64,000 nt of DNA from GBS-DC sp037442365 (GCA_037442365.1 JBBIQK010000005.1:31575-95574), one strand, 5' to 3'; numbered from the stretch's first letter, positions 37,453 through 46,707 are shown. Made by a program: numbers and translations. The notes: generated by a model from the sequence alone, not told the origin.

Positions 37453-38454
37453 TCACGGAACCAGCACCGCCGCGCCGTGCAGGTTGCCCGTGCGCAGCGA
37501 CTCCAGCGCGTCGTTCGCCTGATCCAGCGGGAAGGGCGTTGTGTGTGTCTCTACCACGAACAGGCGCACGCGCTCGAAAAACGCCGCGCCGTCCTCGCGC
37601 GTCAGGTTCGCCACCGAACGCACCACCCGCTCGCCCCACAGAATCGAGTAGGGGAACGAGGGGATGTCGCTCATGTGGATTCCGCCGCACACCACCACGC
37701 CGCCCCTGTCCACCGCGCGCAGGGCGGCAGGCACGGTCTCGCCCGCAGGCGCGAACAGGATGGCGCCGTCCAGCGGTTCAGGGGGCGTCTGGTCGGAGCC
37801 GCCCGCCCACCATGCGCCCAGCCCGCGCGCGTAGTCCTGCGTCTCGTAGTCGCCGGGGCGCGTGAAGGCGAACACGCGCATCCCATCGCGCAGGGCAATC
37901 TGAATTAAAATGTGCGCCGCCGCGCCGAAGCCGTAAATCCCCAGCCGATTGCCCAGCATCTCGCGCCGTGCGATGCGATACGAACGATAGCCAATCAGCC
38001 CCGCGCACAGCAGCGGCGCGGCAGCCGCCGAATCGTAGCCGTCGGGGATGGGCAGCACATACCGCGCGTCAGCGACGGCGTACTCGGCGTAGCCGCCGTC
38101 CAGCGTGTAGCCTGTGAAGCGTGCGAACGGGCACAGGTTCTCGCGCCCCGCCGCACAGTAGCGACATTCGCCGCAGCTCCAACCCAGCCACGGCACGCCC
38201 ACCCGCTGACCGACCTGCAGGCTCTCCACCGCCGGTCCCAGTTGCACGACCTCGCCGACAATCTCGTGCCCCAGAATCAGCGGCAGTTTCGGATGGGGTA
38301 GCTCGCCGTCCACAATATGCAGGTCAGTGCGGCACACGGCGCACGCCTGCACGCGAATCAGCGCCTGCGGCGGCTCTGGGGACGGGATGGGCAGTTCGCG
38401 CAGCGTCAGCGGCTGCCCGACCTGTTCCAGCACCATCGCCCGCATCGTGTTCAT
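37453..38454 (-). CDS. Zinc-dependent alcohol dehydrogenase family protein
   Basis: 333 residues from ATG 38454, which overlaps the thiolase stop (ATGA). It has the MDR fold: catalytic-zinc residues in CAVCRTDLHI and GHEIVGEVVQLG, the structural-zinc cysteines in CGECRYCAAGRENLC, and a nucleotide-binding domain (GIYGFGAAAHILIQIAL). The group includes alcohol dehydrogenases of the AdhP/YahK type. Being coupled to a thiolase suggests a role in short-chain acyl or alcohol metabolism; the substrate is not determined. Confidence 0.9.
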   Translation of the reverse strand: MNTMRAMVLEQVGQPLTLRELPIPSPEPPQALIRVQACAVCRTDLHIVDGELPHPKLPLILGHEIVGEVVQLGPAVESLQVGQRVGVPWLGWSCGECRYCAAGRENLCPFARFTGYTLDGGYAEYAVADARYVLPIPDGYDSAAAAPLLCAGLIGYRSYRIARREMLGNRLGIYGFGAAAHILIQIALRDGMRVFAFTRPGDYETQDYARGLGAWWAGGSDQTPPEPLDGAILFAPAGETVPAALRAVDRGGVVVCGGIHMSDIPSFPYSILWGERVVRSVANLTREDGAAFFERVRLFVVETHTTPFPLDQANDALESLRTGNLHGAAVLVP

Positions 38455-39632
38455 ACGCGCTCGAACAGCCCCGCCGCGCCCATCCCCAGCGCGGCGCACA
38501 TGGTCACCAGCCCGTAGCGTCCGCCCGTGCGCTGGAGCGCATACGCCAGCGTGACCGCCTGCCGCGCGCCCGTGCAGCCCAGCGGATGCCCCAGCGCAAT
38601 CGCCCCGCCCAGCGGGTTCACACGCTCGATCGGCATCTCGTACACGCAGTTGGACGCCAGCACCTGCGCCGCAAACGCCTCGTTGAACTCGATATGGTCT
38701 ATCGTCTCGATGCGCACCCCCACGCGCGCGAGCAGTTTTGGGATGGCATAGGCGGGCGCAACGCCGAAGTCTTCGGGAGCGAGCGCGGCGGTCGTGTAGC
38801 CCACAAAGCGCAAGAGCGGTTGAACGCCCAGCGCGCGCGCCCTGCGCTCGCTCATCACCAGCACCGCCGCCGCGCCGTCGCTGCGCTGCGAGGCGTTGCC
38901 TGCTGTGATAATCCCATCCGCGCGGAAGGCAGGTTTGAGCTTCGCCAGCGACTCCATGCTCGTGTCGCGGCGGGGTCCCTCGTCGCGCGTGAGGGTGATT
39001 GGCTCGCGCTGGGGGCGTCCTTCGGCGTCGACGGTCTGCAGCTCGGTCTGCACGGGCGCAATCTCAGCGTCGAACAGCCCCTCGTCCTGCGCGCGGATGG
39101 CTTTCTGATGGCTCTGCAGGGCGAAGGCGTCCGCCTGCTCGCGCGTGATGCCGTACTTGCGCGCGAGCTGCTCCACCGACAGCCCCATGTTCAGGTAGGT
39201 GTTGGGCGCGTCGCGGAACAGCGTCGGGTTCGGGTGCGTGTGAATGTCCAGAAACGGCACACGACTCATGCTCTCCACGCCGCCCGCCAGCACGACCTCC
39301 GCATCGCCCGAACGGATACGCTGCGCGGCAATCGCAATCGCTTCCAGCCCCGACGCGCAGAATCGGTTCACCGTAGCGGCGGGGGTGTTCTGGGGCAGTC
39401 CTGCGCGGAGCGCGGCGACCCGCGCTACATTCATGCCCGATTCACCTTCGGGGGTTGCGCATCCGAAAATCACATCCTCAATCTCTGCTGGGTTCAGGGC
39501 GGGGCAACGCGCCATCACGGCTTGAATCGCCATCGCCGCCAGGTCGTCGGGTCGGGTCTGGCGCAGGCTCCCGCGGGGGGCTTTGCCGATGGGCGTGCGC
39601 GCCGCTGCGACAATCACCGCTTCGTTGCTCAT
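38451..39632 (-). CDS. Acetyl-CoA C-acyltransferase (thiolase)
   Basis: 393 residues from ATG 39632 with GGAGG upstream. It carries the thiolase signatures: active Cys in VNRFCASGLEAIAIAAQRI, NEAFAAQVLAS with the catalytic His region, and GHPLGCTGARQAVTLAYAL with the second Cys. It cleaves 3-ketoacyl-CoA or condenses two acetyl-CoA. The start motif AARTPIGKAPRGSL is typical. It is followed directly by the coupled dehydrogenase. Confidence 0.95.
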   Translation of the reverse strand: MSNEAVIVAAARTPIGKAPRGSLRQTRPDDLAAMAIQAVMARCPALNPAEIEDVIFGCATPEGESGMNVARVAALRAGLPQNTPAATVNRFCASGLEAIAIAAQRIRSGDAEVVLAGGVESMSRVPFLDIHTHPNPTLFRDAPNTYLNMGLSVEQLARKYGITREQADAFALQSHQKAIRAQDEGLFDAEIAPVQTELQTVDAEGRPQREPITLTRDEGPRRDTSMESLAKLKPAFRADGIITAGNASQRSDGAAAVLVMSERRARALGVQPLLRFVGYTTAALAPEDFGVAPAYAIPKLLARVGVRIETIDHIEFNEAFAAQVLASNCVYEMPIERVNPLGGAIALGHPLGCTGARQAVTLAYALQRTGGRYGLVTMCAALGMGAAGLFERV

Positions 39633-39699
39633 ACGCGCCTCCACGAGGGTAAGGATACCTGATGGAGCTTGAGATTGCGGCGTGAGGAATCGCTCGCCC

Positions 39700-39755
39700 G
39701 AGCGATTAATTGCTCGCGAGCGATTCCGATTCGCGCATGGAGCAATTAATCGCTC
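39700..39755. repeat. Perfect 16-bp inverted repeat between lpd and the thiolase gene
   Basis: GAGCGATTAATTGCTC (39700-39715) and GAGCAATTAATCGCTC (39740-39755) are exact reverse complements, separated by 24 bp that hold further copies of GAGCGATT. A small palindrome (AATCGCTCG/CGAGCGATT) flanks it at 39689-39707. It may end lpd transcription, bind a regulator or be a mobile palindromic repeat. Confidence 0.7.
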
Positions 39756-39781
39756 AGGGTTGCATATCGCTTAGCGCTACC

Positions 39782-41194
39782 CTACGCCTTGTGGATGCAG
39801 TGCCCCGCCGCGTCGTGGAAGGCTTCCATCAGCGCCTCCACCATCGTCGGGTGCGGGTGGATGGTGTCCACCAGCTCGTCGAGGGTGGCTTCGAGCTTGA
39901 TGGCAAGCACGGCTTCCTGTAGCAGGTCGCTGGCGTGCCCGCAGCAGATGTGGACGCCCAGAATCTGCCCGTATTTCGCGTCGGCGACGACCTTGACCAG
40001 CCCGTCGCGCTCGCCGACCGCCATTGCGCGTCCCAGAATGCGCGGCTGGAACTTGCCGATGCGCACCTCGTAGCCCTGCTCGCGCGCCTGCTGCTCGGTC
40101 AGCCCGACGCCCGCGACTTCAGGCACGGTGTAGACCACATTCGGCACGGTGCGATAGTCCATCCTGCGCTCCGCGCCGAAGCAGTTCTCCGCCGCCACGA
40201 TTCCCTGCGCGCTTGCCACATGCGCCAGCGGCGCAATCCCCGTGATGTCGCCAATCGCGTAGATGTGCGGGATGTTCGTGCGCATGTGTTCGTCGACGGC
40301 GACCCAGCGCTTGTTCATCTGCACGCCGACGGTCTCCAGCCCAATGCCGTCCACATTCGGCTTGCGCCCCACGCCGATCAGCACCACCTGCACCTCGTAC
40401 TGCTGCATGCCGCTGGGCGTTTCGACATGGCAGCGCCAGCGGTCGCCCACGCGCTCGGCGGATTTGAGCGTGCTGCCCGTGACAAACTGAATGCCCTGCC
40501 GCGACAGGGCGCGCTCGGCTTCCTTCGCAATCTCCTCATCGAAAGTGGGCAGGATGTGGGGCATCATCTCCACGACGGTCACATGGCTGCCCAGCGCGTT
40601 GAACACGAAGCTGAACTCCACGCCGACCGCTCCTGCGCCCAGAATCAGCATGCTGTCGGGCACGAACGGCGCGTTCACCGCGTCGTCGCTGGTCCATACA
40701 TTCTCGCCCTCTAGCCCCGGAATGTTGATTTTCATCACGCTGGAGCCAGTGGCGAGGATGATGTGCTTGCCGCGCACGAGGTCTTTGTTCCCGTCAGGGC
40801 GAGCCACCTCGATGGTGTGGGGGTCAATCAGTTTGCCTGTGCCTTCCACGCTCTGCACGCCGTTTTTCTTGAACAGCATCCCGATGCCCCCGCGCAGGGT
40901 CTGTACGATCTTGTTTTTGCGGGCTTGCATCTGGTCGAAATCGTAGTCGATGGCGCCCTCAATCAGGATGCCCATCTCCTTTGCGTGCAACACATGCTGG
41001 TAGCGTTCGGCGTGGGCAATCATCGCCTTGCTGGGGATACAGCCCCAGTTGAGACAGGTTCCACCTAAATATTCGCGTTCGATACAGATGACGCTGCCGC
41101 CGCGCTCTTTGGCGAGTTGCCCGGCGCGGATCGCCGCCACATAGCCGCCGGGACCTGCGCCCAGCACCACTACATCTGCTTCATAAGTCGCCAT
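39782..41194 (-). CDS. lpd: Dihydrolipoyl dehydrogenase (E3)
   Basis: 470 residues, with the disulfide active site GGTCLNWGCIPSKAM, FAD-binding VVLGAGPGGYVAAIRAGQLA, NAD-binding SMLILGAGAVGVEFSFVFNA and the C-terminal HPHPTMVEALMEAFHDA with the catalytic His. It reoxidises lipoyl groups of 2-oxoacid dehydrogenase complexes or the glycine cleavage system. No E1/E2 genes are adjacent. ATG 41194 has GGAGG, and a TATACT box lies at 41217-41222. Confidence 0.97.
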   Translation of the reverse strand: MATYEADVVVLGAGPGGYVAAIRAGQLAKERGGSVICIEREYLGGTCLNWGCIPSKAMIAHAERYQHVLHAKEMGILIEGAIDYDFDQMQARKNKIVQTLRGGIGMLFKKNGVQSVEGTGKLIDPHTIEVARPDGNKDLVRGKHIILATGSSVMKINIPGLEGENVWTSDDAVNAPFVPDSMLILGAGAVGVEFSFVFNALGSHVTVVEMMPHILPTFDEEIAKEAERALSRQGIQFVTGSTLKSAERVGDRWRCHVETPSGMQQYEVQVVLIGVGRKPNVDGIGLETVGVQMNKRWVAVDEHMRTNIPHIYAIGDITGIAPLAHVASAQGIVAAENCFGAERRMDYRTVPNVVYTVPEVAGVGLTEQQAREQGYEVRIGKFQPRILGRAMAVGERDGLVKVVADAKYGQILGVHICCGHASDLLQEAVLAIKLEATLDELVDTIHPHPTMVEALMEAFHDAAGHCIHKA

Positions 41195-41216
41195 AGCATG
41201 CCTCCCTAACGCCTCA

Positions 41217-41274
41217 AGTATACCTGCGCGGGGGGCAAGGCAACATGGCGTCGTTGCCGACTGACTGGTATACT
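41217..41274. promoter_or_regulatory. Divergent promoters of lpd and the crtI-like gene
   Basis: Minus strand TATACT (41222-41217) serves lpd, which has a leader with GGAGG. Plus strand TATACT (41269-41274) ends 9 nt before the ATG at 41284, a leaderless arrangement. Confidence 0.6.
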
Positions 41275-41283
41275 ATCCGTGTT

Positions 41284-42735
41284 ATGAAAACGGTTGTTAT
41301 TGTGGGGGCGGGGATGGGCGGACTGGCGACCGCCGCACGCCTTGCCCACGCAGGCTATGAGGTCGTTGTGTTCGAAGCGCGTCCGCAGGTCGGTGGGCGA
41401 ATCGGCGAACTGAGGCGCGACGGCTACCGATTCGACACGGGTCCCACCCTGCTGATGATGCTGGAGCCGCTGGAGCGTCTATTTCGAGACCTGCGCCGCC
41501 GCATGGACGATTACCTGAACCTCACGCTGATAGACCCGTCGTATCGCGTCTACTTCGGTGACAGCACGGTGTTCGACTCCACGCCGAATATCGCTCGTAT
41601 GGCGCGCGAGATTGCCCGCAAAATCAGTCCCGATGAGGTCGCGGGCTACCTGCGCCTGATGGCAGACCTGAGCGCGATGTACCATGCGGTCGTGCCCGCG
41701 TTTGTGCGTCGTCAGTATGAGAGCCTCGCCGATTTGTTCACGCCGTACCAGATTGGACTGCTGCTGCGCCATCGGCTGCTGGACAACCTCTGGCGGCGGG
41801 TGGGACGCTATGTGCGCGACCCGCGCCTGCGGATGCTGTTTTCGTTCCAGACGATGTATCTGGGGCTGTCGCCGCAAGACGCGCTGTGGGTCTACGGCGT
41901 GCTGACCTACATGGAGTCGGGCGAGGGCGTCTGGTACCCGCGCGGGGGGATGCACCGCCTGCCCGAAGCCATCGCACGAATCGCGCAGGAGGAGGGCGCG
42001 CGGCTCTACCTGAACCAGCGCGTGCAGGAGGTGCTGATAGAGGAGGGGCGTGCGGCGGGCGTGCGCCTGGCGTCAGGCGAAGTGCTGAAGGCGGACTGCG
42101 TGATTATCAACGCCGACGCGCCGACCGCCTACCGCGAGCTGCTGCCGCCCACGCCTTATGTGCGGCGCGAGTATCGCAACTCATGCAGCGCGCTGATGTT
42201 TTATATCGGCTATACCGAGCCGCTGCCCCACCAGCTGCACCACAATGTCTACTTCAGCCGCGACTTCGAGGCGAACCTGCGCGAGCTGTTTGTGGAAAAC
42301 CGCGTACCGAGCGACCCGTCGTTTTACACCTGCCTGTCCAACCGCACAGACCCTGACGACGCGCCTGCAGGGTGCGAGAATCTGTATGTGCTGGTTCCCG
42401 CGCCCAACCTGACCGGTGAGGACGCCCGCGCCGCCGCCCCGCGCGTGCTGGAGACAGTCATCGAGCGCGTGGGGCTGAAGCGTGAGCGGATGCAGTTCGT
42501 GGAGACGCTGACCCCGCATGAGTGGCAGGCGATGGGGCTGTGGCAGGGCGCGGCGTTCGGTATCGCGCATACCTTCTTCCAGTCCACCGCCTTCCGCCCG
42601 TCGGTGCAGACGCCCTTCCGCGACTGCTACCTGGTGGGCGCCAGCACGCAGCCGGGCAACGGCATCCCGATGACGCTGATTTCCGCCGAGCTGGTCGCCG
42701 AGCGCGTGCGGGGCAACTGGCGACACAAGGCTTAA
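41284..42735 (+). CDS. Phytoene desaturase/CrtI-family FAD oxidoreductase
   Basis: 483 residues from ATG 41284. N-terminal FAD site VVIVGAGMGGLATAARLAHA and FEARPQVGGRIGELRRDGYR with FDTGPTLL; C-terminal CYLVGASTQPGNGIPMTLIS, the bacterial-type phytoene dehydrogenase signature. It belongs with carotenoid desaturases, ketolases and related carotene-like oxidoreductases; no other carotenoid gene (crtB, crtE) is nearby, so the exact substrate is open. The 3' end overlaps the convergent mlaF-like gene by 4 bp. Confidence 0.88.
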   Translation: MKTVVIVGAGMGGLATAARLAHAGYEVVVFEARPQVGGRIGELRRDGYRFDTGPTLLMMLEPLERLFRDLRRRMDDYLNLTLIDPSYRVYFGDSTVFDSTPNIARMAREIARKISPDEVAGYLRLMADLSAMYHAVVPAFVRRQYESLADLFTPYQIGLLLRHRLLDNLWRRVGRYVRDPRLRMLFSFQTMYLGLSPQDALWVYGVLTYMESGEGVWYPRGGMHRLPEAIARIAQEEGARLYLNQRVQEVLIEEGRAAGVRLASGEVLKADCVIINADAPTAYRELLPPTPYVRREYRNSCSALMFYIGYTEPLPHQLHHNVYFSRDFEANLRELFVENRVPSDPSFYTCLSNRTDPDDAPAGCENLYVLVPAPNLTGEDARAAAPRVLETVIERVGLKRERMQFVETLTPHEWQAMGLWQGAAFGIAHTFFQSTAFRPSVQTPFRDCYLVGASTQPGNGIPMTLISAELVAERVRGNWRHKA

Positions 42736-43484
42736 AGCGTCTCCGCCGACGCCATCCGCAGAAACGCCTGCACCTGCGGGTGGTCGCTGGCTCGAATCGC
42801 GTCGGGCGCGCCCTCCGCGATAATCCGCCCCGCGTCCAGCATCACGATTCGGTGCGTCGTGCGCATCAGGCTCACCACATCGTGCGACACGACCACCGCC
42901 GTCAAGCCCAGCTCGCGGTTCAGGCGCATGATGAGCTGGTCGATGTGATAGGCGTTCACGGGGTCCAGCCCGCTGGTCGGCTCGTCGAACAGCACGATAT
43001 GCGGGTCCATCGCCAGCGCGCGCGCCAACCCCACCCGCTTGCGCATCCCGCCCGACAGCTGCGACGGGTAGAGGTTCTCCACGCCTTCCAGCCCGACCCA
43101 TGCCAGCCGCTCACGCACAATTTCCCGAATCTGCGTCGGGCGCAGCCGCCGATGGCGCTCCAGCCCGAACGCCACATTCTGCGCCACTGTCAGGAAATCG
43201 AACAGCGCGGCGTACTGGAACACGATTCCCAGCCGCAGGCGCATGGGCATCCGCTCGCGCTCTGTCAGCGGCGCGATGTTGACCCCCTCCACCCACACCT
43301 CGCCCGCCGTCGGCTTGACCAGCCCGCACAGGCACTTCAGCAGAGTCGTCTTGCCGCTGCCCGACGCGCCCATAATGCCCAGCACCTCGCCATAGGCAAC
43401 CTGCAGGTCAATCCCATGCAGGATGGTTCTGCCGTCGACGGCGTACACGAGCTGGCGCGTCTGCAGGGCGGGCGTCTCGTTCAT
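42732..43484 (-). CDS. ABC transporter ATPase, MlaF type
   Basis: 250 residues. Walker A GASGSGKTTLLKCLCGL, signature QLSGGMRKRVGLARALAMDP and Walker B IVLFDEPTSGLDPVNAYHID; LSGGMRKR with the SGLDP extension is characteristic of MlaF/phospholipid-retrograde transporters. It overlaps the permease stop (ATGA). It should energise lipid transport between the membranes together with the MlaE-like permease. Confidence 0.9.
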   Translation of the reverse strand: MNETPALQTRQLVYAVDGRTILHGIDLQVAYGEVLGIMGASGSGKTTLLKCLCGLVKPTAGEVWVEGVNIAPLTERERMPMRLRLGIVFQYAALFDFLTVAQNVAFGLERHRRLRPTQIREIVRERLAWVGLEGVENLYPSQLSGGMRKRVGLARALAMDPHIVLFDEPTSGLDPVNAYHIDQLIMRLNRELGLTAVVVSHDVVSLMRTTHRIVMLDAGRIIAEGAPDAIRASDHPQVQAFLRMASAETL

Positions 43485-44278
43485 CGCTCAGCAAACAGCA
43501 GGTCGGCAAGGAAGTAGTTCGCGGCGAAAATCAGCACCATCGACAGCACCACGGCGCGAGTGGTCGCGTGCCCCACGCCCGCCGCGCCCCCACGCGCCCC
43601 CAGCCCCTGCTGGCAACTCACCAGCGACACAATCAGCGCGAACGCCAGCGTCTTAATCAGCCCACCGATGAGGTCAAACGGCTCGGTCAACAGACGAACC
43701 GACTGCAGGAAGCTGTTGGTGGAGACGCCGAACGCCTGCGCCACCGCCCAGCCGCCCAGGATTCCCGCGCCGTTGGCAACCATACAGAGCATCGGGAACA
43801 TCGCCAGCGACGCCAGCATGCGCGGCAGCACCAGATACTGAACGGGGCTGACCGCCAGCGCGCGCAGGGCGTCGATCTGCTCGGTGATTTTCATCGTGCC
43901 CAGTTGCGCGGCAATCGCCGAGCCGCAGCGCGCGGTGACCATGATGCCCGTGAGGATGGGCGCCAGCTCGCGCGTCATCGCCAGCGCAATCGCGCCGCCC
44001 ACAAAGCCCCCACCCCCCACATCCACCAGCAGCGACGCCGAATAGAGCGTCACCACCGCGCCTGTGAACGCGCTGGTGAGCGCGACAATCGGGGCGGACG
44101 CCGCGCCGATGAACGCCATCTGGTGCAGCGTCTCGCGCCCCTCCAACCGCCCGGACACGATTCCACGCACGCTGGCAAACAGCAGCAGTCCCAGCGCGCC
44201 CACAAACTCCAGCGACGCCCCCAGCGCGCCCCCGCGCCGCGACGACTCCTCGTCCAGCCACACCAGCTCCTCACGCAC
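43481..44278 (-). CDS. MlaE-family ABC lipid-transport permease
   Basis: 265 residues from GTG 44278, with five to six membrane segments, including APIVALTSAFTGAVVTLYSA and REL-type EQ loop LAMTRELAPILTGIMVTARCG and GSAIAAQLGTMKITEQIDAL, which are signatures of MlaE/TrnD permeases. No MlaD (MCE) gene follows in the window. TACTCT (44291-44286) ends 7 nt before the GTG. Confidence 0.92.
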   Translation of the reverse strand: MREELVWLDEESSRRGGALGASLEFVGALGLLLFASVRGIVSGRLEGRETLHQMAFIGAASAPIVALTSAFTGAVVTLYSASLLVDVGGGGFVGGAIALAMTRELAPILTGIMVTARCGSAIAAQLGTMKITEQIDALRALAVSPVQYLVLPRMLASLAMFPMLCMVANGAGILGGWAVAQAFGVSTNSFLQSVRLLTEPFDLIGGLIKTLAFALIVSLVSCQQGLGARGGAAGVGHATTRAVVLSMVLIFAANYFLADLLFAER

Positions 44279-44285
44279 GCCGTAA

Positions 44286-44291
44286 AGAGTA
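44286..44291 (-). promoter_or_regulatory. -10 box (TACTCT) for a leaderless mlaE-like gene
   Basis: GGTACTCT on the minus strand ends 7 nt before the GTG at 44278. Confidence 0.5.
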
Positions 44292-44307
44292 CCTGAACCT
44301 GAACCAA

Positions 44308-44826
44308 CTACTCGCGTGTACCAAAAAGACGGAGCATCGCACGCTGGCGCTCAGTAAGGGGCAAATGCGCATTCTTGGGCTGGGGATAAATCTCCGATGC
44401 GTCCCATACGGCGAGGGGGATGCTGCTACTCCGCAGTGTGAGTATGGTCGAACGCTCGAAGAGAAACACATGGTCAATTACGAAAGGGTGTCGCCGCCCT
44501 CTTGAGGAACCTGGGGGCGTATACGGACCTGTCATCACAAGATAAAAGTCGGGGCGTACCGTGCGCTCAAGCCACTTTCCAGATTGCGCTTTGCGTGCAA
44601 GGTATTTGATGTCTACAGATTGACCCGCGAGCGGACTACTCCTGCTGAAATAGCCGTCGATTCCTTGAGTCGTTGCGGCGCTGCAGAGTTCAATGTCAAA
44701 TACTACTGCCGCGATGTATTCGCTGATGTGTCCCTTCTCGGCAGGGCGTCCCAGCAGGTCGGCTATCGCGTCGTCAATCTGGTTGCGCTGGTGAATCAGT
44801 TCCGCCAGTTGCTGCAGGTGTTCCAT
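44308..44826 (-). CDS. Unidentified small protein, possible nuclease-like fold
   Basis: 172 residues from ATG 44826 (GGAG about 9 nt upstream); a GTG at 44847 is an alternative. Begins MEHLQQLAELIHQRNQIDDA, then GHISEYIAAVVFDIELC and SVDIKYLARKAQSGKWLERT. The arrangement Glu ... (D)IK with surrounding strands is reminiscent of PD-(D/E)XK nucleases, and similar proteins of unknown function exist in many bacteria, but I cannot confirm either. Lower GC than neighbours. Sits between the mla genes and a palindromic repeat, so transfer is likely. Confidence 0.6.
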   Translation of the reverse strand: MEHLQQLAELIHQRNQIDDAIADLLGRPAEKGHISEYIAAVVFDIELCSAATTQGIDGYFSRSSPLAGQSVDIKYLARKAQSGKWLERTVRPDFYLVMTGPYTPPGSSRGRRHPFVIDHVFLFERSTILTLRSSSIPLAVWDASEIYPQPKNAHLPLTERQRAMLRLFGTRE

Positions 44827-44895
44827 AGCCGCTCCATCTCCGTCCACTCGCTCCGCAGGGCTTATACCAACTGCGCCGTCAGAGTTCGTTAATTA

Positions 44896-44979
44896 CCCCG
44901 CTCCGTGAGGTTCCCCCCGCAAGCGAGGGGAACCCGGACTCGGTTCCCCCTGCGCGCAGGGGGAACCTGCAGGAGGGGG
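44896..44979. repeat. Palindromic repeat family 1, intergenic copy
   Basis: It has the same inverted ends (CCCC...GGGGG) and the same two GGTTCCCC/GGGGAACC hairpins as 21646-21728 but in swapped order, here with the GCAAGC-loop hairpin first and the perfect TGCGCGCA palindrome second. Confidence 0.8.
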
Positions 44980-45039
44980 TGCGGGTCGTCCCCGCAACAC
45001 CGTCTGTATTTACGAAGTCTGACGGGCGGATTGGTATAA

Positions 45040-46707
45040 TCACCCCTCACACACGCGGCAGCTCAGCAATAGCTCGCGGTTGAACTCCTGCGCGGCGTTC
45101 ACGCTATACTGGTAATACAGCGACTTCACGCCCAGCTCCGCCGCCCGCAACAGCAGTAGATTGATGTCGCGCACGGGCGTTTCGGGGTGAATCATCAGGT
45201 TCAGCGACTGCCCCTGATCGATGAACGCCTGCCGCTGCGCCGCCTGCTGCACCAGCGTCATCTGCGAGATTTCGCTGAAGGTGCGGAAGGTGTCGCGCTC
45301 CTCGTCGCTCAGGAAGTCCAGATGTTGCACCGAGCCGTCATGCGCGGCGATGCTCTGCCATACCTCGTCGGTGTCTTTGCCCCGCGCGCGCAGCACTTCC
45401 TGCAGGTAGGGGTTTTTGAAGGTGGTCTTCACCTTCGCGAGGTCCTTCACATGGTAGTTGCTCATGAACGGCTCGATGGAGGGCGAGACCTGCCCCAGAA
45501 TGAACGAAGACGACTTGGTGGGCGCAATCGCGAGCAGGGTCGTGTTGCGCCTGCCGTAGCCCTTGAGGTACTCTGGCTCGCCGAAGCGTCGCGCGAGGTC
45601 GGCGGAGGCGTTGTAGGCGCGGTCGCGAATCGTGCGGAACACCTCCGTGTTCAGGCGATAGGCGTCCATGCTCTCGATGGGGATGTGTTTGGACTGCAGC
45701 AGCGAGTGCCAGCCCAGCACGCCCAGCCCCAGCGCGCGGTGGCGCACAGCGAAGTTGTACGCCCGCTGCATAAACGGGATGTCCTGCACGCGGCGAATGA
45801 AGTCCTCCATCACCGCGTCGAGGAAGAAGACCATCGTCTCCACCGCGTCGGTGTCTTTCCATTCGTCGTAATGGAGCAGGTTCATCGACGAGAGACAGCA
45901 CACGAAGCTCTCGTCCGCGCTGGCGGGCAGCATAATCTCGGTGCAGAGGTTGGAGGCGTAGATGCGCTTGCCGTGTTGCTGGTACACTTCGGGCGCGCCG
46001 CTGTTGGCGTTGTCTTTGAAAAAGATATAGGGGGTGCCCACTTCGGAGCGCGCCTGCAGCACCTTCGCCCAGAGGCGGCGTTTGTCGGCGTCGCCGTCGC
46101 GCATCTGCTGGAGCCACTCGTTGCCCACGCACACACCCCAGTAGAGCAGTTGAATCTCGCATCCCTCGCGCTGGATCCAGAGCCACTCTTCAAGGTCGGG
46201 ATGCTCGATGTCGATATAGGCGGCGCACTGCCCGCGGCGCGTGCTGCCCTGACTGAACACTTCGATCATGCGGTCGAACAGCTTGGCGAAAGAGAAGCTG
46301 CCGTTGCTGTAGCCGTTGTCGCGGATGGGCGCGCCGCGCGGGCGCAGCTTGCCAAAATACGCCGAAGTGCCGCCGCCCAGCTTGGTCATCATCCCCACCT
46401 CCGACGCCGTGAACAGAATCGACGCGGAGTCGTCCTCAATCAGGCTCCCGTAGCAGGAGATGGGCAGCCCGCGCTGGAGCCCGAAGTTCGTCCACACAGG
46501 GGTCGCCAGCGAGTACCAGCCGCGCGCCATGTAGTCGTAAAACTTATCGCCGAAGCCCTCGATGCCCAGAATCCCCTCGGCATAGTCCGCAATCTGGCGG
46601 ATGCGCTGCTCCGCGCTGACGCCGGGCAACAGATAATCGCGCGATAAAAACCGTCGGCTCTCCTCGTTGAGCCAGTAGAATGGGGGTCTCTCCGTAGATG
46701 TCCGCAT
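45040..46707 (-). CDS. nrdA: Ribonucleoside-diphosphate reductase large subunit (class I), short form
   Basis: 555 residues from ATG 46707 with AAGGAGG 7 nt upstream. It reduces ribonucleotides to deoxyribonucleotides with NrdB. Active-site pieces are present: SCYGSLIEDD (first redox Cys), NLCTEIMLP (Asn, radical Cys, Glu), VCCLSSMNL (second redox Cys) and a C-terminal SCRVCEG relay pair. It is about 200 residues shorter than E. coli NrdA because the N-terminal ATP-cone is missing, so dATP feedback at that site is absent. It follows nrdB by 72 bp. Confidence 0.95.
   Translation of the reverse strand: MRTSTERPPFYWLNEESRRFLSRDYLLPGVSAEQRIRQIADYAEGILGIEGFGDKFYDYMARGWYSLATPVWTNFGLQRGLPISCYGSLIEDDSASILFTASEVGMMTKLGGGTSAYFGKLRPRGAPIRDNGYSNGSFSFAKLFDRMIEVFSQGSTRRGQCAAYIDIEHPDLEEWLWIQREGCEIQLLYWGVCVGNEWLQQMRDGDADKRRLWAKVLQARSEVGTPYIFFKDNANSGAPEVYQQHGKRIYASNLCTEIMLPASADESFVCCLSSMNLLHYDEWKDTDAVETMVFFLDAVMEDFIRRVQDIPFMQRAYNFAVRHRALGLGVLGWHSLLQSKHIPIESMDAYRLNTEVFRTIRDRAYNASADLARRFGEPEYLKGYGRRNTTLLAIAPTKSSSFILGQVSPSIEPFMSNYHVKDLAKVKTTFKNPYLQEVLRARGKDTDEVWQSIAAHDGSVQHLDFLSDEERDTFRTFSEISQMTLVQQAAQRQAFIDQGQSLNLMIHPETPVRDINLLLLRAAELGVKSLYYQYSVNAAQEFNRELLLSCRVCEG

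Noticed and set aside
45034..45040. GGTATAAT on the plus strand
   Set aside because: No plus-strand gene follows; it points into the 3' end of nrdA, so it is probably chance.
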